Assembly: GCA_040221095.1 (NCBI GenBank)
Contig: JAVJVP010000003.1
Location: 310,001-374,000 of the forward strand
DNA from: UBA1479 sp040221095
GTDB taxonomy: Bacteria; Pseudomonadota; Alphaproteobacteria; Rhodospirillales; Casp-alpha2
DNA length: 64,000 bases
Direction of reading: 5' to 3'
The stretch's first letter is position 1. Every line of letters starts with the position of its first letter. The notes under the pieces are model-generated. The model saw only the letters and a list, made by a program, of their open reading frames with translations, searched no databases and had not been told where the DNA came from. The position numbers were made by a program, and so were the translations under genes. Of the stretch, positions 7,090 to 15,527 are shown piece by piece.

Positions 7090-7821
7090 TCAGTCCCCCG
7101 CCAGGCGCAGGGCGGTCTGGTCATCGGCGACCAGGCCGTCGCGGATGGTCAGCATGCGCCCGCAGCGTTCGGCCAGGGATTTTTGGTGGGTGACCAGCAG
7201 CAGGGTGGTGCCCAAGCGTTCATGCATGCCGAACAAAAGATCGACGATCTGGTCGCTGGTGTGTTCGTCCAGGTTGCCCGTGGGCTCGTCCGCCAACAAA
7301 AGCTTGGGCGAACCGGCGAAGGCGCGGGCGAGGGCCACGCGCTGCTGTTCACCGCCGGACAGCTGGCCCGGATAATGGCTGGTGCGGTGGCCCAGGCCGA
7401 CGGCGGAAAGCTCTTCCGCCGCGCGGTCGAAGGCGTCGCTCCGCCCGGCGAACTCCAGGGCCACGGCGACGTTTTCCAGCGCCGTCATGGTCGGGATCAG
7501 GTGGAAATCCTGGAACACGATGCCCAGGGTGTCGCGGCGGAAACGGGCCAGGCCGTCCTCGTCCAGGGCCGTCAGGTCATGGCCGGCGACGGCGACCTCG
7601 CCGCCCGTCGCCTGTTCCAGGCCGCCCAGAACCATCAGCAGCGACGTCTTGCCCGACCCGGAGGGACCGACGATGCCCAGGGTCTCGCCGGCGCCGACGG
7701 TCAGGTCGATGCCCTTAAGGATATTGACCTCACCGGCTTCGCTCTCCAGGGTAAGGCGCAGGCCGCGCGTCCGTACCGCGGGCGTCGCCGGGCCGGTATT
7801 TCCATTCGGATGAGCATCCAT
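7090..7821 (-). CDS. YbbA-type ABC transporter ATPase
   Basis: 243 aa. Walker A GPSGSGKTS, Q-loop VFQDFHLIP, signature LSGGEQQRV, Walker B LLLADEPTGNLD and H-loop VTHQK are all present, matching the LolD/MacB/YbbA subclass. Partner permease is immediately downstream (4547-7084). I chose the ATG at 7821; upstream in-frame starts (7851, 7881) would run into the divergent tesA. Its start codon shares bases with the tesA start at 7820, so the two promoters must lie inside each other's coding regions or both genes must use later starts. Confidence 0.92.
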   Translation of the reverse strand: MDAHPNGNTGPATPAVRTRGLRLTLESEAGEVNILKGIDLTVGAGETLGIVGPSGSGKTSLLMVLGGLEQATGGEVAVAGHDLTALDEDGLARFRRDTLGIVFQDFHLIPTMTALENVAVALEFAGRSDAFDRAAEELSAVGLGHRTSHYPGQLSGGEQQRVALARAFAGSPKLLLADEPTGNLDEHTSDQIVDLLFGMHERLGTTLLLVTHQKSLAERCGRMLTIRDGLVADDQTALRLAGD

Positions 7822-8515
7822 GCAATCGTTCCACCGCCGTTTGTCTATCATGGGATATGTGCCCGGGGGCGCCAATGTCAACGCGGCGGCGCTGGCCTTC
7901 TTGCTGGTGGTGGCGTTTTGGATGCCCGCCGGGGCGGCCCCGCCGCTGCGCCTATTGGTTCTGGGCGACAGCCTGACGGCGGGCTACGGCCTCAACGCCG
8001 AAGACGGGTTCACGGCGCAGCTGCAGGCGGCGCTGAAGACCGAGGGGCGCGACGTGACCGTCCTCAACGCGGGCGTGTCCGGCGACACCACGGCGGGCGG
8101 ACGGGCGCGCATCGGCTGGGCGCTCGGCGACAAGCCCGATGCGGTGATCGTCGAGCTGGGCGCCAACGACGGCCTGCGCGGCCTTGATCCCAAGGCGACC
8201 TTCGACAATCTGGACGCCGTCATTTCCGACATCCGCACGGCCGGCCTGCCGGTGTTGCTGACCGGCATGCTGGCGCCGCCCAACCTGGGCCGGGATTACG
8301 CCGATGATTTCAACGCGGTCTATCCGCGCTTGGCGGAAAAACACGACGTGCTGTTCTATCCGTTCTTTCTGGCCGGCGTCGCGGCCCGGCCGGAACTGAA
8401 CCAGGACGACGGCATCCACCCCAACGCCAAGGGGGTCGCGGCCGTCGTCGCGCGCATCCTGCCCTATGTGTTGGACCTGTTGGCCCGGGCCAAGACGAAA
8501 GCGGGGGCGCGGTGA
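7820..8515 (+). CDS. tesA: Arylesterase / acyl-CoA thioesterase I (TesA-like SGNH hydrolase)
   Basis: 231 aa. N-terminal signal peptide with basic HRR then a hydrophobic stretch ending near PAGAAP. SGNH block I is GDSLTAGYG (nucleophile Ser), block III GANDGLRG, and the Asp-His pair is in DDGIHPNAKG. TesA enzymes are periplasmic and hydrolyse acyl thioesters and aryl esters. I kept the upstream ATG (7820) because it supplies the positive charges of the signal peptide; the ATG at 7850 is the alternative. The stop overlaps the start of the FIST gene (GTGA). Confidence 0.9.
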   Translation: MQSFHRRLSIMGYVPGGANVNAAALAFLLVVAFWMPAGAAPPLRLLVLGDSLTAGYGLNAEDGFTAQLQAALKTEGRDVTVLNAGVSGDTTAGGRARIGWALGDKPDAVIVELGANDGLRGLDPKATFDNLDAVISDIRTAGLPVLLTGMLAPPNLGRDYADDFNAVYPRLAEKHDVLFYPFFLAGVAARPELNQDDGIHPNAKGVAAVVARILPYVLDLLARAKTKAGAR

Positions 8516-9627
8516 GCGGCTTCAAACATGCCCATGCGGGTGGGGCCGACTGGGCCGAGGTCGCGCGCGACTGCGCGCGTCAGCTCGACCCCGTGCCCGA
8601 GGGCGCCAACCTGGGATTTCTCTACGTCACCGACGCGCTCGCCGACGACCTGACCTCGATCCTCACCTTCCTGCGCCAGACCTCGGGCGTCGAGGACTGG
8701 GTCGGCACCGTCGGCATGGGCATCTGCGCGGGCGCCCAGGAATATCACGACGAGCCGGCGGCGGCGGTGCTGCTGGGCGCCTTTCCCGAAGATTCGTTCC
8801 GCGTGTTTCCCGTCCTGCGCGGCGGGCTCGGCGACATGCCGGCGGGCCTGCGCGGCTGGATCGACGGCGGGGCGGCACCCTTCGCCGTGGTCCACGGCGA
8901 TCCCTACAACCACCGCCTGCCCGAACTTCTGGAGGAAACGGCGAGCGGCCTGTCGTCGTTCCTGGTCGGTGGGCTGACCGCGTCGCGGGGCAGCGGCCCG
9001 CAGATCGCCGGCACGGTCGCCAAGGGCGGGGTTTCGGGTGCGTTGTTCGGGCCCCAGGTCCAGGTCGCGACGGGGCTCAGCCAGGGCTGCACGCCCGTGG
9101 GCGAGCCGCGCCAGGTGACCGAGGCCGAGGACAACATCATCATGTCCATCGACGGCAAACGCGCACTTGACGTCATGAAGGCCGACATCGGCGAGCTTCT
9201 GGCGCGCAATCTGGAGCGGGTCGCCGGATACATCCACGCCGCCTTCCCGGTACCGGGCTCCGACACCCGGGACTATCTGGTGCGCTCGCTGCTGGGCATC
9301 GACGTGGACCGCGGCTGGGTCGCCGTCGGCGGCGAGGTCGCGGCCGGCGACCGCATCATGTTCGTGCGCCGCGATCCGATCTCCGCCGAACAGGACCTGG
9401 CCGACATGGTCAACGGCCTGAAGGCGCGCCTGCCGTCGCCGCCCCGGGGCGGGCTGTATTTTTCCTGCGTCGCACGGGGGCCCGGCATGTTCGGCGCGCC
9501 GGGCAAGGAAATGGCCCTGATCGTCGAACGCCTGGGCGACGTGCCCCTGGTCGGGTTCTACGGCAACGGCGAAATTTCCAACGCCCGGCTGTACGGCTAT
9601 ACGGGCGTGCTGGCGCTGTTCCTCTAG
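8512..9627 (+). CDS. FIST-domain protein (FIST_N + FIST_C)
   Basis: 371 aa, soluble, GTG start inside the tesA stop (GTGA overlap). The N-terminal half (about 20-210) has the FIST_N layout, with a GTVGMGICAG turn and the repeated VLLGAFPEDSFR pattern. The C-terminal half carries the FIST_C region, ending FYGNGEISNARLYGYTG. FIST domains are thought to be small-ligand (amino-acid) sensory domains, usually coupled to chemotaxis or cyclase outputs. Here it stands alone with no output domain. Its coupling to tesA is not one I can explain. Confidence 0.85.
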   Translation: MSGFKHAHAGGADWAEVARDCARQLDPVPEGANLGFLYVTDALADDLTSILTFLRQTSGVEDWVGTVGMGICAGAQEYHDEPAAAVLLGAFPEDSFRVFPVLRGGLGDMPAGLRGWIDGGAAPFAVVHGDPYNHRLPELLEETASGLSSFLVGGLTASRGSGPQIAGTVAKGGVSGALFGPQVQVATGLSQGCTPVGEPRQVTEAEDNIIMSIDGKRALDVMKADIGELLARNLERVAGYIHAAFPVPGSDTRDYLVRSLLGIDVDRGWVAVGGEVAAGDRIMFVRRDPISAEQDLADMVNGLKARLPSPPRGGLYFSCVARGPGMFGAPGKEMALIVERLGDVPLVGFYGNGEISNARLYGYTGVLALFL

Positions 9628-9857
9628 GACCCGCGCGGTCCCGCGAATCGGCGCCGATTTCCCCGCCGGCCCGCCCCGCCGCCACGATCCTGACGCATTT
9701 GCGTTTCAGCCTTCACCTCAAGGAATGCGGCGGCGCGCACAGCGTTCCGGGCGGCCAGGCGCATGCGGCTGGACAACCCCGGTCCCGCGCCATAGAAGCG
9801 AAGGCAAGGGAACGGCGCCGTCTGTTCCGGGAAGCCAACAGCCAAGGAGGCCGCGTC

Positions 9858-10448
9858 ATGCGCCTTTTCGTCGGATTGGACCTGCCCGAAGACCTACGTC
9901 TCACCCTTGGCCTGCTGCGCGCGGGCATCAACGGGGCGCGCTGGGTGCCCCCGGAAAACTTCCACATCACGCTGCGCTTCATCGGCGAGGCCGACCGCCA
10001 TCAGGCGGCCGATCTGGACGACGCCCTGGCCGACATCGACATGCCCGCCTTCGACCTGGCCTTCCGTGGGGTCGGCAGCTTCGCCTCGCGCGGGCGGCTC
10101 AGGGCGATCTGGGCCGGGCTGGAGACCTCTGGCGCCCTCGCCCATCTGCATGACAAGGTGGAACGCGCGTCGATCCGCGCCGGCTTCGCCGAGGAACAGC
10201 GCAAGTTCAAGCCTCATGTCACCCTGGCCCGGCTCAAGGGCACGCCGGAAATCGCCGCACAACGGTTTCTCGAAGACCACGCCGGGTTCACGACGCGGCC
10301 CTTCACCGTGGCGCGCTTCGTGCTGTTCGAAAGCACGCTGGGCGGCGAGGGCGCGCATTACACGCCGGTCTGCCGCTATCCGCTCGGCACCTTCGACTAC
10401 GGCGATTTCGAGGACCTGGCCGCCGACTACGCCGACAGCGACGCCTAG
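9858..10448 (+). CDS. thpR: RNA 2',3'-cyclic phosphodiesterase (2H superfamily, LigT-like)
   Basis: 196 aa. Two H-x-T/S-x motifs typical of 2H phosphoesterases: FHITLRF (His36) and a second, PHVTLARL, near residue 118. N-terminus RLFVGLDLPE is characteristic. The family hydrolyses 2',3'-cyclic phosphates on RNA ends to 2'-phosphates. The start is fixed by AAGGAGG at 9844-9850. The upstream in-frame extension (to 9699) looks non-coding. Its stop shares the tetranucleotide CTAG with the stop of the convergent HAD gene. Confidence 0.92.
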   Translation: MRLFVGLDLPEDLRLTLGLLRAGINGARWVPPENFHITLRFIGEADRHQAADLDDALADIDMPAFDLAFRGVGSFASRGRLRAIWAGLETSGALAHLHDKVERASIRAGFAEEQRKFKPHVTLARLKGTPEIAAQRFLEDHAGFTTRPFTVARFVLFESTLGGEGAHYTPVCRYPLGTFDYGDFEDLAADYADSDA

Positions 10449-11098
10449 GCGCCTTTGATCAGATCGGGCAGGCGCATCATGTCGTCGAACACGGTCTCCG
10501 CCCCGGCCGCCATCAGGCTTTCGCCGTAATCCGCAACCTCCCTGGCATGGGAGGCACCCGCGAAGCCGAGCACGCGCATGCCCGCGCGCCGCGCGCCGGT
10601 CACCCCTGCGACGGAATCCTCGATCACCAGGCAATCCGCCGGCGCCCGGCCCATGGCGTTGGCGGCGTGAAGGAACAGGTCCGGCGCCGGTTTGCCGCGC
10701 TTGACCATGCCGGCGGAAAACAGGTGCGGGCGAAAATAGGGCAGCAGGCCGGTGACGCCCAGGGTCGTCTCGATCTTCACGATCGGCCCCGATGACGCGA
10801 CGCAGCGGTCATGGGTCAGTTCCCGCACCATCTCCATAACTCCCGGCATGGGCTTCAGCTCGCGCTTGAAGGCGTCCTGGTCTTTTTCCTTGAGCGTCTG
10901 GATGAAATCCTCGGGCAGGTCGACGCCGGCGTCGCGCACCATGCCGACCACGTCAGTCATCCATTTGCCGGTGAAGCGCTCGCGGCACTGCTTGGCGGTG
11001 ATCGGGTATCCGTGGGCCGAGAGATGCGCCGCCAGCACGCGGGACGCGATCATCTCGCTGTCCACCAGCACGCCGTCGCAATCGAAGATCAGAAGCAT
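10445..11098 (-). CDS. HAD-superfamily phosphatase (beta-phosphoglucomutase-like)
   Basis: 217 aa. Motif I FDCDGVLVDSE (nucleophile Asp, acid/base Asp), motif II Ser in CVASSG, motif III Lys in KRGKPAPD, motif IV VIEDSVAG. The helical cap between residues 15 and 80 makes it subfamily IA. Relatives act on sugar phosphates or 6-phosphogluconate; the exact substrate is not readable here. Convergent with thpR. Confidence 0.92.
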   Translation of the reverse strand: MLLIFDCDGVLVDSEMIASRVLAAHLSAHGYPITAKQCRERFTGKWMTDVVGMVRDAGVDLPEDFIQTLKEKDQDAFKRELKPMPGVMEMVRELTHDRCVASSGPIVKIETTLGVTGLLPYFRPHLFSAGMVKRGKPAPDLFLHAANAMGRAPADCLVIEDSVAGVTGARRAGMRVLGFAGASHAREVADYGESLMAAGAETVFDDMMRLPDLIKGA

Positions 11099-11183
11099 GG
11101 ATCACCCGCCGAAGGAACAAGGGGCCGCAGGTGTACGGGCAGCAGGCGTTGTTTGTAAAGGGGAGGGACGTGCCGGCGCCGGG

Positions 11184-11663
11184 TCAGGGCGCCAGGTCGG
11201 TTGCGCGGATGTGGTCGAGCAGGCCCCGGGACGCCGCCTCGATCATGTCGAGCACGGTCTCGAAGCCGTCGCCGGCGCCGTAATAGGGATCGGGGACGTC
11301 GGTCAGGCCGAGCCCGGGCGCGAAGGAAAGGAACATGTGCAGGCGGTCTTCCCGGCCCTTGGGGGCGATCTGGGCGAGCGCGGCGTGGTTGCGCCGGTCC
11401 ATGGCGAGCAGATAGTCGAAATCCTCGAAATCCTGGGCCCGGGTCTGGCGGCCGCGCAAATCCGACAGGTCGATGCCGCGGCGGCGGGCAGCCTCCCGGG
11501 CGCGTTCGTCCGGCGGCGCGCCGATGTGCCAGCCGCTGGTGCCGGCGGAATCGGTTGTGATGACGGCTTCCAGGCCCTCCCTGCGGACCAGGTCGCGGAA
11601 CACGCCCTCGGCCGTGGGTGAGCGGCAGATGTTGCCAAGGCAGACGAACAGAACGTTGACCAG
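11184..11663 (-). CDS. Low-molecular-weight protein-tyrosine phosphatase, apparent CTG start
   Basis: 159 aa. P-loop CLGNICRS (Cys8, Arg14) lies at the N-terminus and the general acid Asp in DPYYG near residue 125, as in all LMW-PTPs. Cytoplasmic dephosphorylation of phosphotyrosine, arsenate reduction in some relatives. No ATG, GTG or TTG lies close before the P-loop in frame. A strong purine-rich site AGAGAGAGGG (11680-11671) ends 7 nt before a CTG at 11663-11661, so I place the start there. ATT at -6 codons is the other option. Confidence 0.85.
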   Translation of the reverse strand: MVNVLFVCLGNICRSPTAEGVFRDLVRREGLEAVITTDSAGTSGWHIGAPPDERAREAARRRGIDLSDLRGRQTRAQDFEDFDYLLAMDRRNHAALAQIAPKGREDRLHMFLSFAPGLGLTDVPDPYYGAGDGFETVLDMIEAASRGLLDHIRATDLAP

Positions 11664-11740
11664 GGCGCTGCCCTCTCTCTTAATAGTGCTGCGGTGATAC
11701 CAGGGGCGCAGTTTACGCGCGGCGGGGAGGCGCAACAACC

Positions 11741-12508
11741 ATGGCCGAAGACGCGGCGGCGAAACAGGGGCCGGCCATCGTCGTCCTGACGGGGGCGGGC
11801 ATTTCCAAGGAATCGGGGCTTGCGACTTTCCGCGATGCGGACGGCATCTGGGCGCGCCACCGCATCGAGGACGTTGCCACGCCGGAAGCCTATGCCCGCG
11901 ATCCGGAACGGGTGCTCGGCTTCTACAACGCCCGGCGCCAGGGGGCCGTCGACAGCGCCGTGCGGCCCAACGCGGCACATATCGCCCTGGCCCGGCTGGA
12001 AGCCGACTGGCCCGGCCCGGTTCTGCTCGTGACCCAGAACATCGACGACCTGCACGAGCGGGCCGGCTCCCGGAACCTGATCCATATGCACGGCGAGCTG
12101 CTGAAGGCGCGCTGCACGGCCTGCGCCGGCGTGCATCCCTGGCGCGACGATATCACCCTGGATCATGCCTGCCCGACCTGTGCGTCGCCCGGCAGCCTGC
12201 GGCCCAACGTGGTGTGGTTCGGGGAAATGCCGCTTGGTCTGGACGAGATCGAGGATGCCTTGACGGGCTGCGCCCTGTTTCTGTCCATCGGCACGTCGGG
12301 CAACGTCTATCCGGCGGCGGGGTTCGTGCAACATGTGCGCATGCGGGGCGGGGTGCCGACGGTGGAACTGAACCTGGAGCCGAGCGAGGGCGCCACCCTG
12401 TTCGCACACGCCCGCTACGGCCCCGCGTCGGAAATCGTGCCGGCCTTCGTCGATGATCTGTTGTCAGGGGGGCTCGCCGCCGCCGGGGCGTGGGCTAGCC
12501 TTCGTTGA
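11741..12508 (+). CDS. cobB: NAD-dependent protein deacylase, Sir2 class III (CobB-like)
   Basis: 255 aa. NAD-binding GAGIS (18-22) and TQNIDDLHERAG, catalytic His117 in HMHGE, and a zinc site Cys125/Cys128/Cys144/Cys147. The Tyr62-x-x-Arg65 pair (FYNARR) is the class III mark that lets CobB and SIRT5 remove succinyl and malonyl groups as well as acetyl. Cytoplasmic. Convergent with the glucosaminidase gene, overlapping it by 14 bp. Confidence 0.93.
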   Translation: MAEDAAAKQGPAIVVLTGAGISKESGLATFRDADGIWARHRIEDVATPEAYARDPERVLGFYNARRQGAVDSAVRPNAAHIALARLEADWPGPVLLVTQNIDDLHERAGSRNLIHMHGELLKARCTACAGVHPWRDDITLDHACPTCASPGSLRPNVVWFGEMPLGLDEIEDALTGCALFLSIGTSGNVYPAAGFVQHVRMRGGVPTVELNLEPSEGATLFAHARYGPASEIVPAFVDDLLSGGLAAAGAWASLR

Positions 12509-13352
12509 CCAGGCGCACGCCGTCGAAATCCTCCAGCTTTTCCGCGTCGATGATCTGGTGCAGCAGCTTGCTGTAGGTCTTGGGTATTTCGGAATACTGG
12601 GTCAGCCGCGTCGCGAGATGGCGGGCGTCCGGGTCGCGGCCCTGGTCCCGCATTTGTTTGCGCGCGCGGCGGAAATCCAGATAGGCCGGATGGGTGTTCA
12701 GGTTCAGCATGTAATGGCCCATGCCCTCGCTCAGGTCGGGATACTTGACGACCTTGAAGCCGTCGGCCTTTTCCGGCTCCAGCCCCGGGGTGTCCGGGTT
12801 ATAGGTGCGGATGCCGAACAGGTTGTTGGCGTCGCGCGCGAAGCGCGAGGTGCCCCAGCCGCTTTCCAGCGCCGCCTGGGCCAGCACCATGGAGGCGGGA
12901 ATGACGTCGATCCGCCGGCGCAGGGTCGTCACGTCGCCGGGCTTCACCTTGTACTTTTCCCAGATGTATTCGGGAACGTCCTTGGCCGGGCCGGCGGCGT
13001 GGCGGCGCTCGTCGCGGATGCGGGCGTTTTCCCGCGCCACCAGCGGCAGGATGATCTTGAGGAAGGTCTGTTTCTTGGCATCCAGGTCGAGCGCGTCGAG
13101 ATCGGTCAGAATGCGGGCGGTGAACACCGGCGGCACGATGCCCGTGGCGCGGACCTTGTCGAGAGACACCGCCTGCAGCGGATCATAAACCCGGGCGGTC
13201 TGCGTCTCGTCGTCGGTCTGGGCCTGACGCCGGGCCTCGCGGTCGGTCGCATCGAAGGTAATCCCGGCGGCGGCCAACAGAACGGCGGTCACGCCCGCCA
13301 TGGCGGTCCAATGGGCCGGAGTCAGGCGTGGCAGGGATGCGGTCATGGTCAT
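12495..13352 (-). CDS. Bax-like glucosaminidase-domain protein
   Basis: 285 aa. A signal anchor near residues 13-33 is followed by a periplasmic linker and a glucosaminidase (GH73-like) domain from about residue 130. The catalytic Glu is in ALESGWGTSRFA, with the downstream NNLFGI motif. Same family as E. coli Bax, probably acting on peptidoglycan. Start chosen at the first of two ATGs (ATGACCATG) with GAAGAG just upstream. Confidence 0.88.
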   Translation of the reverse strand: MTMTASLPRLTPAHWTAMAGVTAVLLAAAGITFDATDREARRQAQTDDETQTARVYDPLQAVSLDKVRATGIVPPVFTARILTDLDALDLDAKKQTFLKIILPLVARENARIRDERRHAAGPAKDVPEYIWEKYKVKPGDVTTLRRRIDVIPASMVLAQAALESGWGTSRFARDANNLFGIRTYNPDTPGLEPEKADGFKVVKYPDLSEGMGHYMLNLNTHPAYLDFRRARKQMRDQGRDPDARHLATRLTQYSEIPKTYSKLLHQIIDAEKLEDFDGVRLVNEG

Positions 13353-13545
13353 CTCTTCAATTCCTTGCCGACGTGGCCGGTATGGCCAAGATGTTGTCGG
13401 CCCGGAGGTGTTGCAAGGTCTTAATCGCCCCGACACCCCACGGGCGGGGGGCCTGTTTACCCCCGAATGGGTGCGTCAACAGGGCCGTATTGAGGCGATT
13501 CCAAGGCAAAATGTATCAAAGCCCGGCCCCCGGCCGGCCGCCGCA

Positions 13546-13986
13546 TCATCGGCCGCGCGGTTCGCCGCAGGGCGGCAGGGACAGGAGATAGGCGACCAGA
13601 TCCCGCCGCTCCTGACCGTCCTTGATGCCATCATAGGTCATGGTGGTGCCGGGCACGACCTCCAACGGGTCGGCCAGGAAGCGATCAAGGGTCCGGCGGT
13701 TCCAGGTGAACCCCGCGGCCCGCATGGCGTCGGAATATTCGAACCCGGGCAGGCCCCCGGCCCGCCGCCCCTTGATGCCGCAATGGCGTGGGCCGACCCG
13801 GTCATGGGCGACGGCGTGACAGGCGAGGCAGCGGTCGTAGACCGCCCGACCCCGATCGGCGGCATCATCGGCCCGGACACCGCCGGTCACGACAACAAAG
13901 GCCGTCAAGGCAAGGGCGGCGGCCCCTTCCCGAAGGAAGAGGCCGCGCGACCATGGGGCCGGGCGTGGCTGGCGCGGTCCGGTCAC
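13546..13986 (-). CDS. Class I cytochrome c (c2-like), exported
   Basis: 146 aa. GTG start overlaps the ferritin-like gene's TGA (GTGA). A signal peptide with basic N-region and hydrophobic core ends near GGVRADD. A single haem site CLACH is followed by VGPRHCGIKGRRAGG, close to the c2 pattern, and a likely axial Met in GTTMTYDG. It is a small periplasmic electron carrier. The extra Cys in the HCGI segment is unusual for c2-type proteins. Coupled translation with a ferritin-like lipoprotein suggests they work together. Confidence 0.88.
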   Translation of the reverse strand: MTGPRQPRPAPWSRGLFLREGAAALALTAFVVVTGGVRADDAADRGRAVYDRCLACHAVAHDRVGPRHCGIKGRRAGGLPGFEYSDAMRAAGFTWNRRTLDRFLADPLEVVPGTTMTYDGIKDGQERRDLVAYLLSLPPCGEPRGR

Positions 13987-14585
13987 GACACGAAGGCGCC
14001 GGGAACCGGGTTCTGGCCCAGGGCGTTGCGCAGCACCGCCCAATGCATGGCTTCGTCGCCGAGAATGCTGGCCGCCGCCTTGGCCAGGTCGCGGTTCTTG
14101 AACAGGGGCACGGCGCCCAGATAGGCGCTGACCGCGCCCTTTTCCAGGCCGGCGGCGAAGCCCAGCACGTCGTTCTGGGACTTCAGCTGGTCGACCGGAA
14201 AGTCATAGGTCTTTTTCGCATCCACGGGCGTGCCGCCGAGCGTGCGCACGGTCTTGGCCAGAAGATCCGCGTGTTCCTTGTGATGGCCCTGGAACTGCAC
14301 GGCGAGGTCCAGCACCGGTTTCCGCAGCAAGCCGCTTTCGGCCCCCACCTGATAGGCGGCGATGGCTTCCAGTTCGGCCCCGAGGGCGGTGTTGAGGATC
14401 GAGACGTCGGCGGCGCTGGCGCTGCTGCCGGCGGCGGCGCTTTCGCATCCGGCAAGCATGGCGACGGCGGCGGCCGACAGGGTCAAGGTGCCGGCGCCGC
14501 GCAGAAAGCTGCGGCGGGGCAGGATCAGGCCGTTGTCTTCAGCCGGCAGGCCCGGGGCCTGTAGGTCATGTTGGGTATCGGTCAT
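13983..14585 (-). CDS. Tat-exported ferritin-like lipoprotein
   Basis: 200 aa. Twin-arginine signal LPRRSFLRG (about 22-31), then a hydrophobic stretch ending in lipobox LAGC, so it is probably exported folded and lipid-anchored. The mature part is a four-helix bundle with carboxylate and histidine pairs (ELEAIAAY, HHKEHADLL, EKGAVSAY, DEAMHW) as in ferritin-like di-iron proteins. Function in this subfamily is unknown; oxidative or metal stress is plausible. It lies 102 bp downstream of the sigma factor gene and overlaps the cytochrome c gene. Confidence 0.85.
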   Translation of the reverse strand: MTDTQHDLQAPGLPAEDNGLILPRRSFLRGAGTLTLSAAAVAMLAGCESAAAGSSASAADVSILNTALGAELEAIAAYQVGAESGLLRKPVLDLAVQFQGHHKEHADLLAKTVRTLGGTPVDAKKTYDFPVDQLKSQNDVLGFAAGLEKGAVSAYLGAVPLFKNRDLAKAAASILGDEAMHWAVLRNALGQNPVPGAFVS

Positions 14586-14687
14586 GGTGGTTTCCTTTCG
14601 GTTTGGTCGGGGGGTGGTGGAATCTGGGCAAGGGGGTGGCGTCGACGCCCGAGGGGGCGCCTGGAAATCAGGGAAATCCCTGAAAGG

Positions 14688-15386
14688 TCAGTCGGGCGGG
14701 GACGTCAGGCGGTCGAGAACCCCGGTGACGATGCGGTCGCAGCGCGCGCCGGCGAAGGGGTGGACATCCTGCAAGGCGCTGCCGGTATCCCGGTCGAGCA
14801 GATCGCGCAGCCGCGCCCGGGCCCGGTGGAACCGGGTGCGGACCGTCGACGGCGGAATGCCCAACATGTCCGCCGTTTCATCGACGGAAAACTCCTCGAT
14901 CCCGCGCAGGACGAAGACCGTCCGGAAATCCTCGGGCAACCGGGCGATGGCGATTTCGAGATAGCGGCGGATCTGGTCCCGCGCCGCGTCCTGTTCCGGC
15001 GTGGTGGCCCGGGCCACCAGCCCGCCCGCCGGGCGCAGATGGGCGGCCATGGAAATCACGTTTTCCACGTTGTCCAATTGTTCGGTCATGCGGGTTTTCC
15101 TGCCGCGGTTATAGACTTCATGAAGGGCGATCTTGACCAGCCAGGTCGACAGCCGGGCCCGCCCGTCGAACCGGCCGATCGCTCGGAACGCCTTGATGTA
15201 GGTTTCCTGGATGACGTCCTCGGCATCGGCGTCGCCGGGCACCAGGTTGCGGACGAAGCGGTAGAGCAGCCGGTTATGGGCGCGCATGATGGCCTCGAAC
15301 GCCGCATGATCGCCGGCGCGGGCCCGGTCGATGACGGCCGCTGTCACCGTGTCGTCTTTGTGATCGGACTTTCTGGCGCTGTGCAT
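14688..15386 (-). CDS. ECF-family RNA polymerase sigma factor
   Basis: 232 aa. Region 2 (about 20-90) contains EDVIQETYIKAFRAIGRF, and region 4 (about 150-205) contains RLPEDFRTVFVLRGIE and the helix-turn-helix DMLGIPPSTVRTRFHRA. A C-terminal tail with two His/Cys-like positions (DVHPFAGARCD) extends about 25 residues beyond region 4. No anti-sigma gene is adjacent, so control may be by that tail or elsewhere. Start ATG at 15386, preceded by GGGACGAA. The ferritin-like and cytochrome genes downstream are likely members of its regulon. Confidence 0.92.
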   Translation of the reverse strand: MHSARKSDHKDDTVTAAVIDRARAGDHAAFEAIMRAHNRLLYRFVRNLVPGDADAEDVIQETYIKAFRAIGRFDGRARLSTWLVKIALHEVYNRGRKTRMTEQLDNVENVISMAAHLRPAGGLVARATTPEQDAARDQIRRYLEIAIARLPEDFRTVFVLRGIEEFSVDETADMLGIPPSTVRTRFHRARARLRDLLDRDTGSALQDVHPFAGARCDRIVTGVLDRLTSPPD

Positions 15387-15527
15387 TGAATTTCGTCCCT
15401 GGGCGGTTAACGATGTCTGGTCATTGGACGCGGCCGGGCGGGAAAAGGTTCCCGCCTTTTTCAGATCATGCCTGGGGGCCCGGATCGCAACGACATTCAT
15501 CCGCCGCAACGGCGCGGGAGGGACGGC

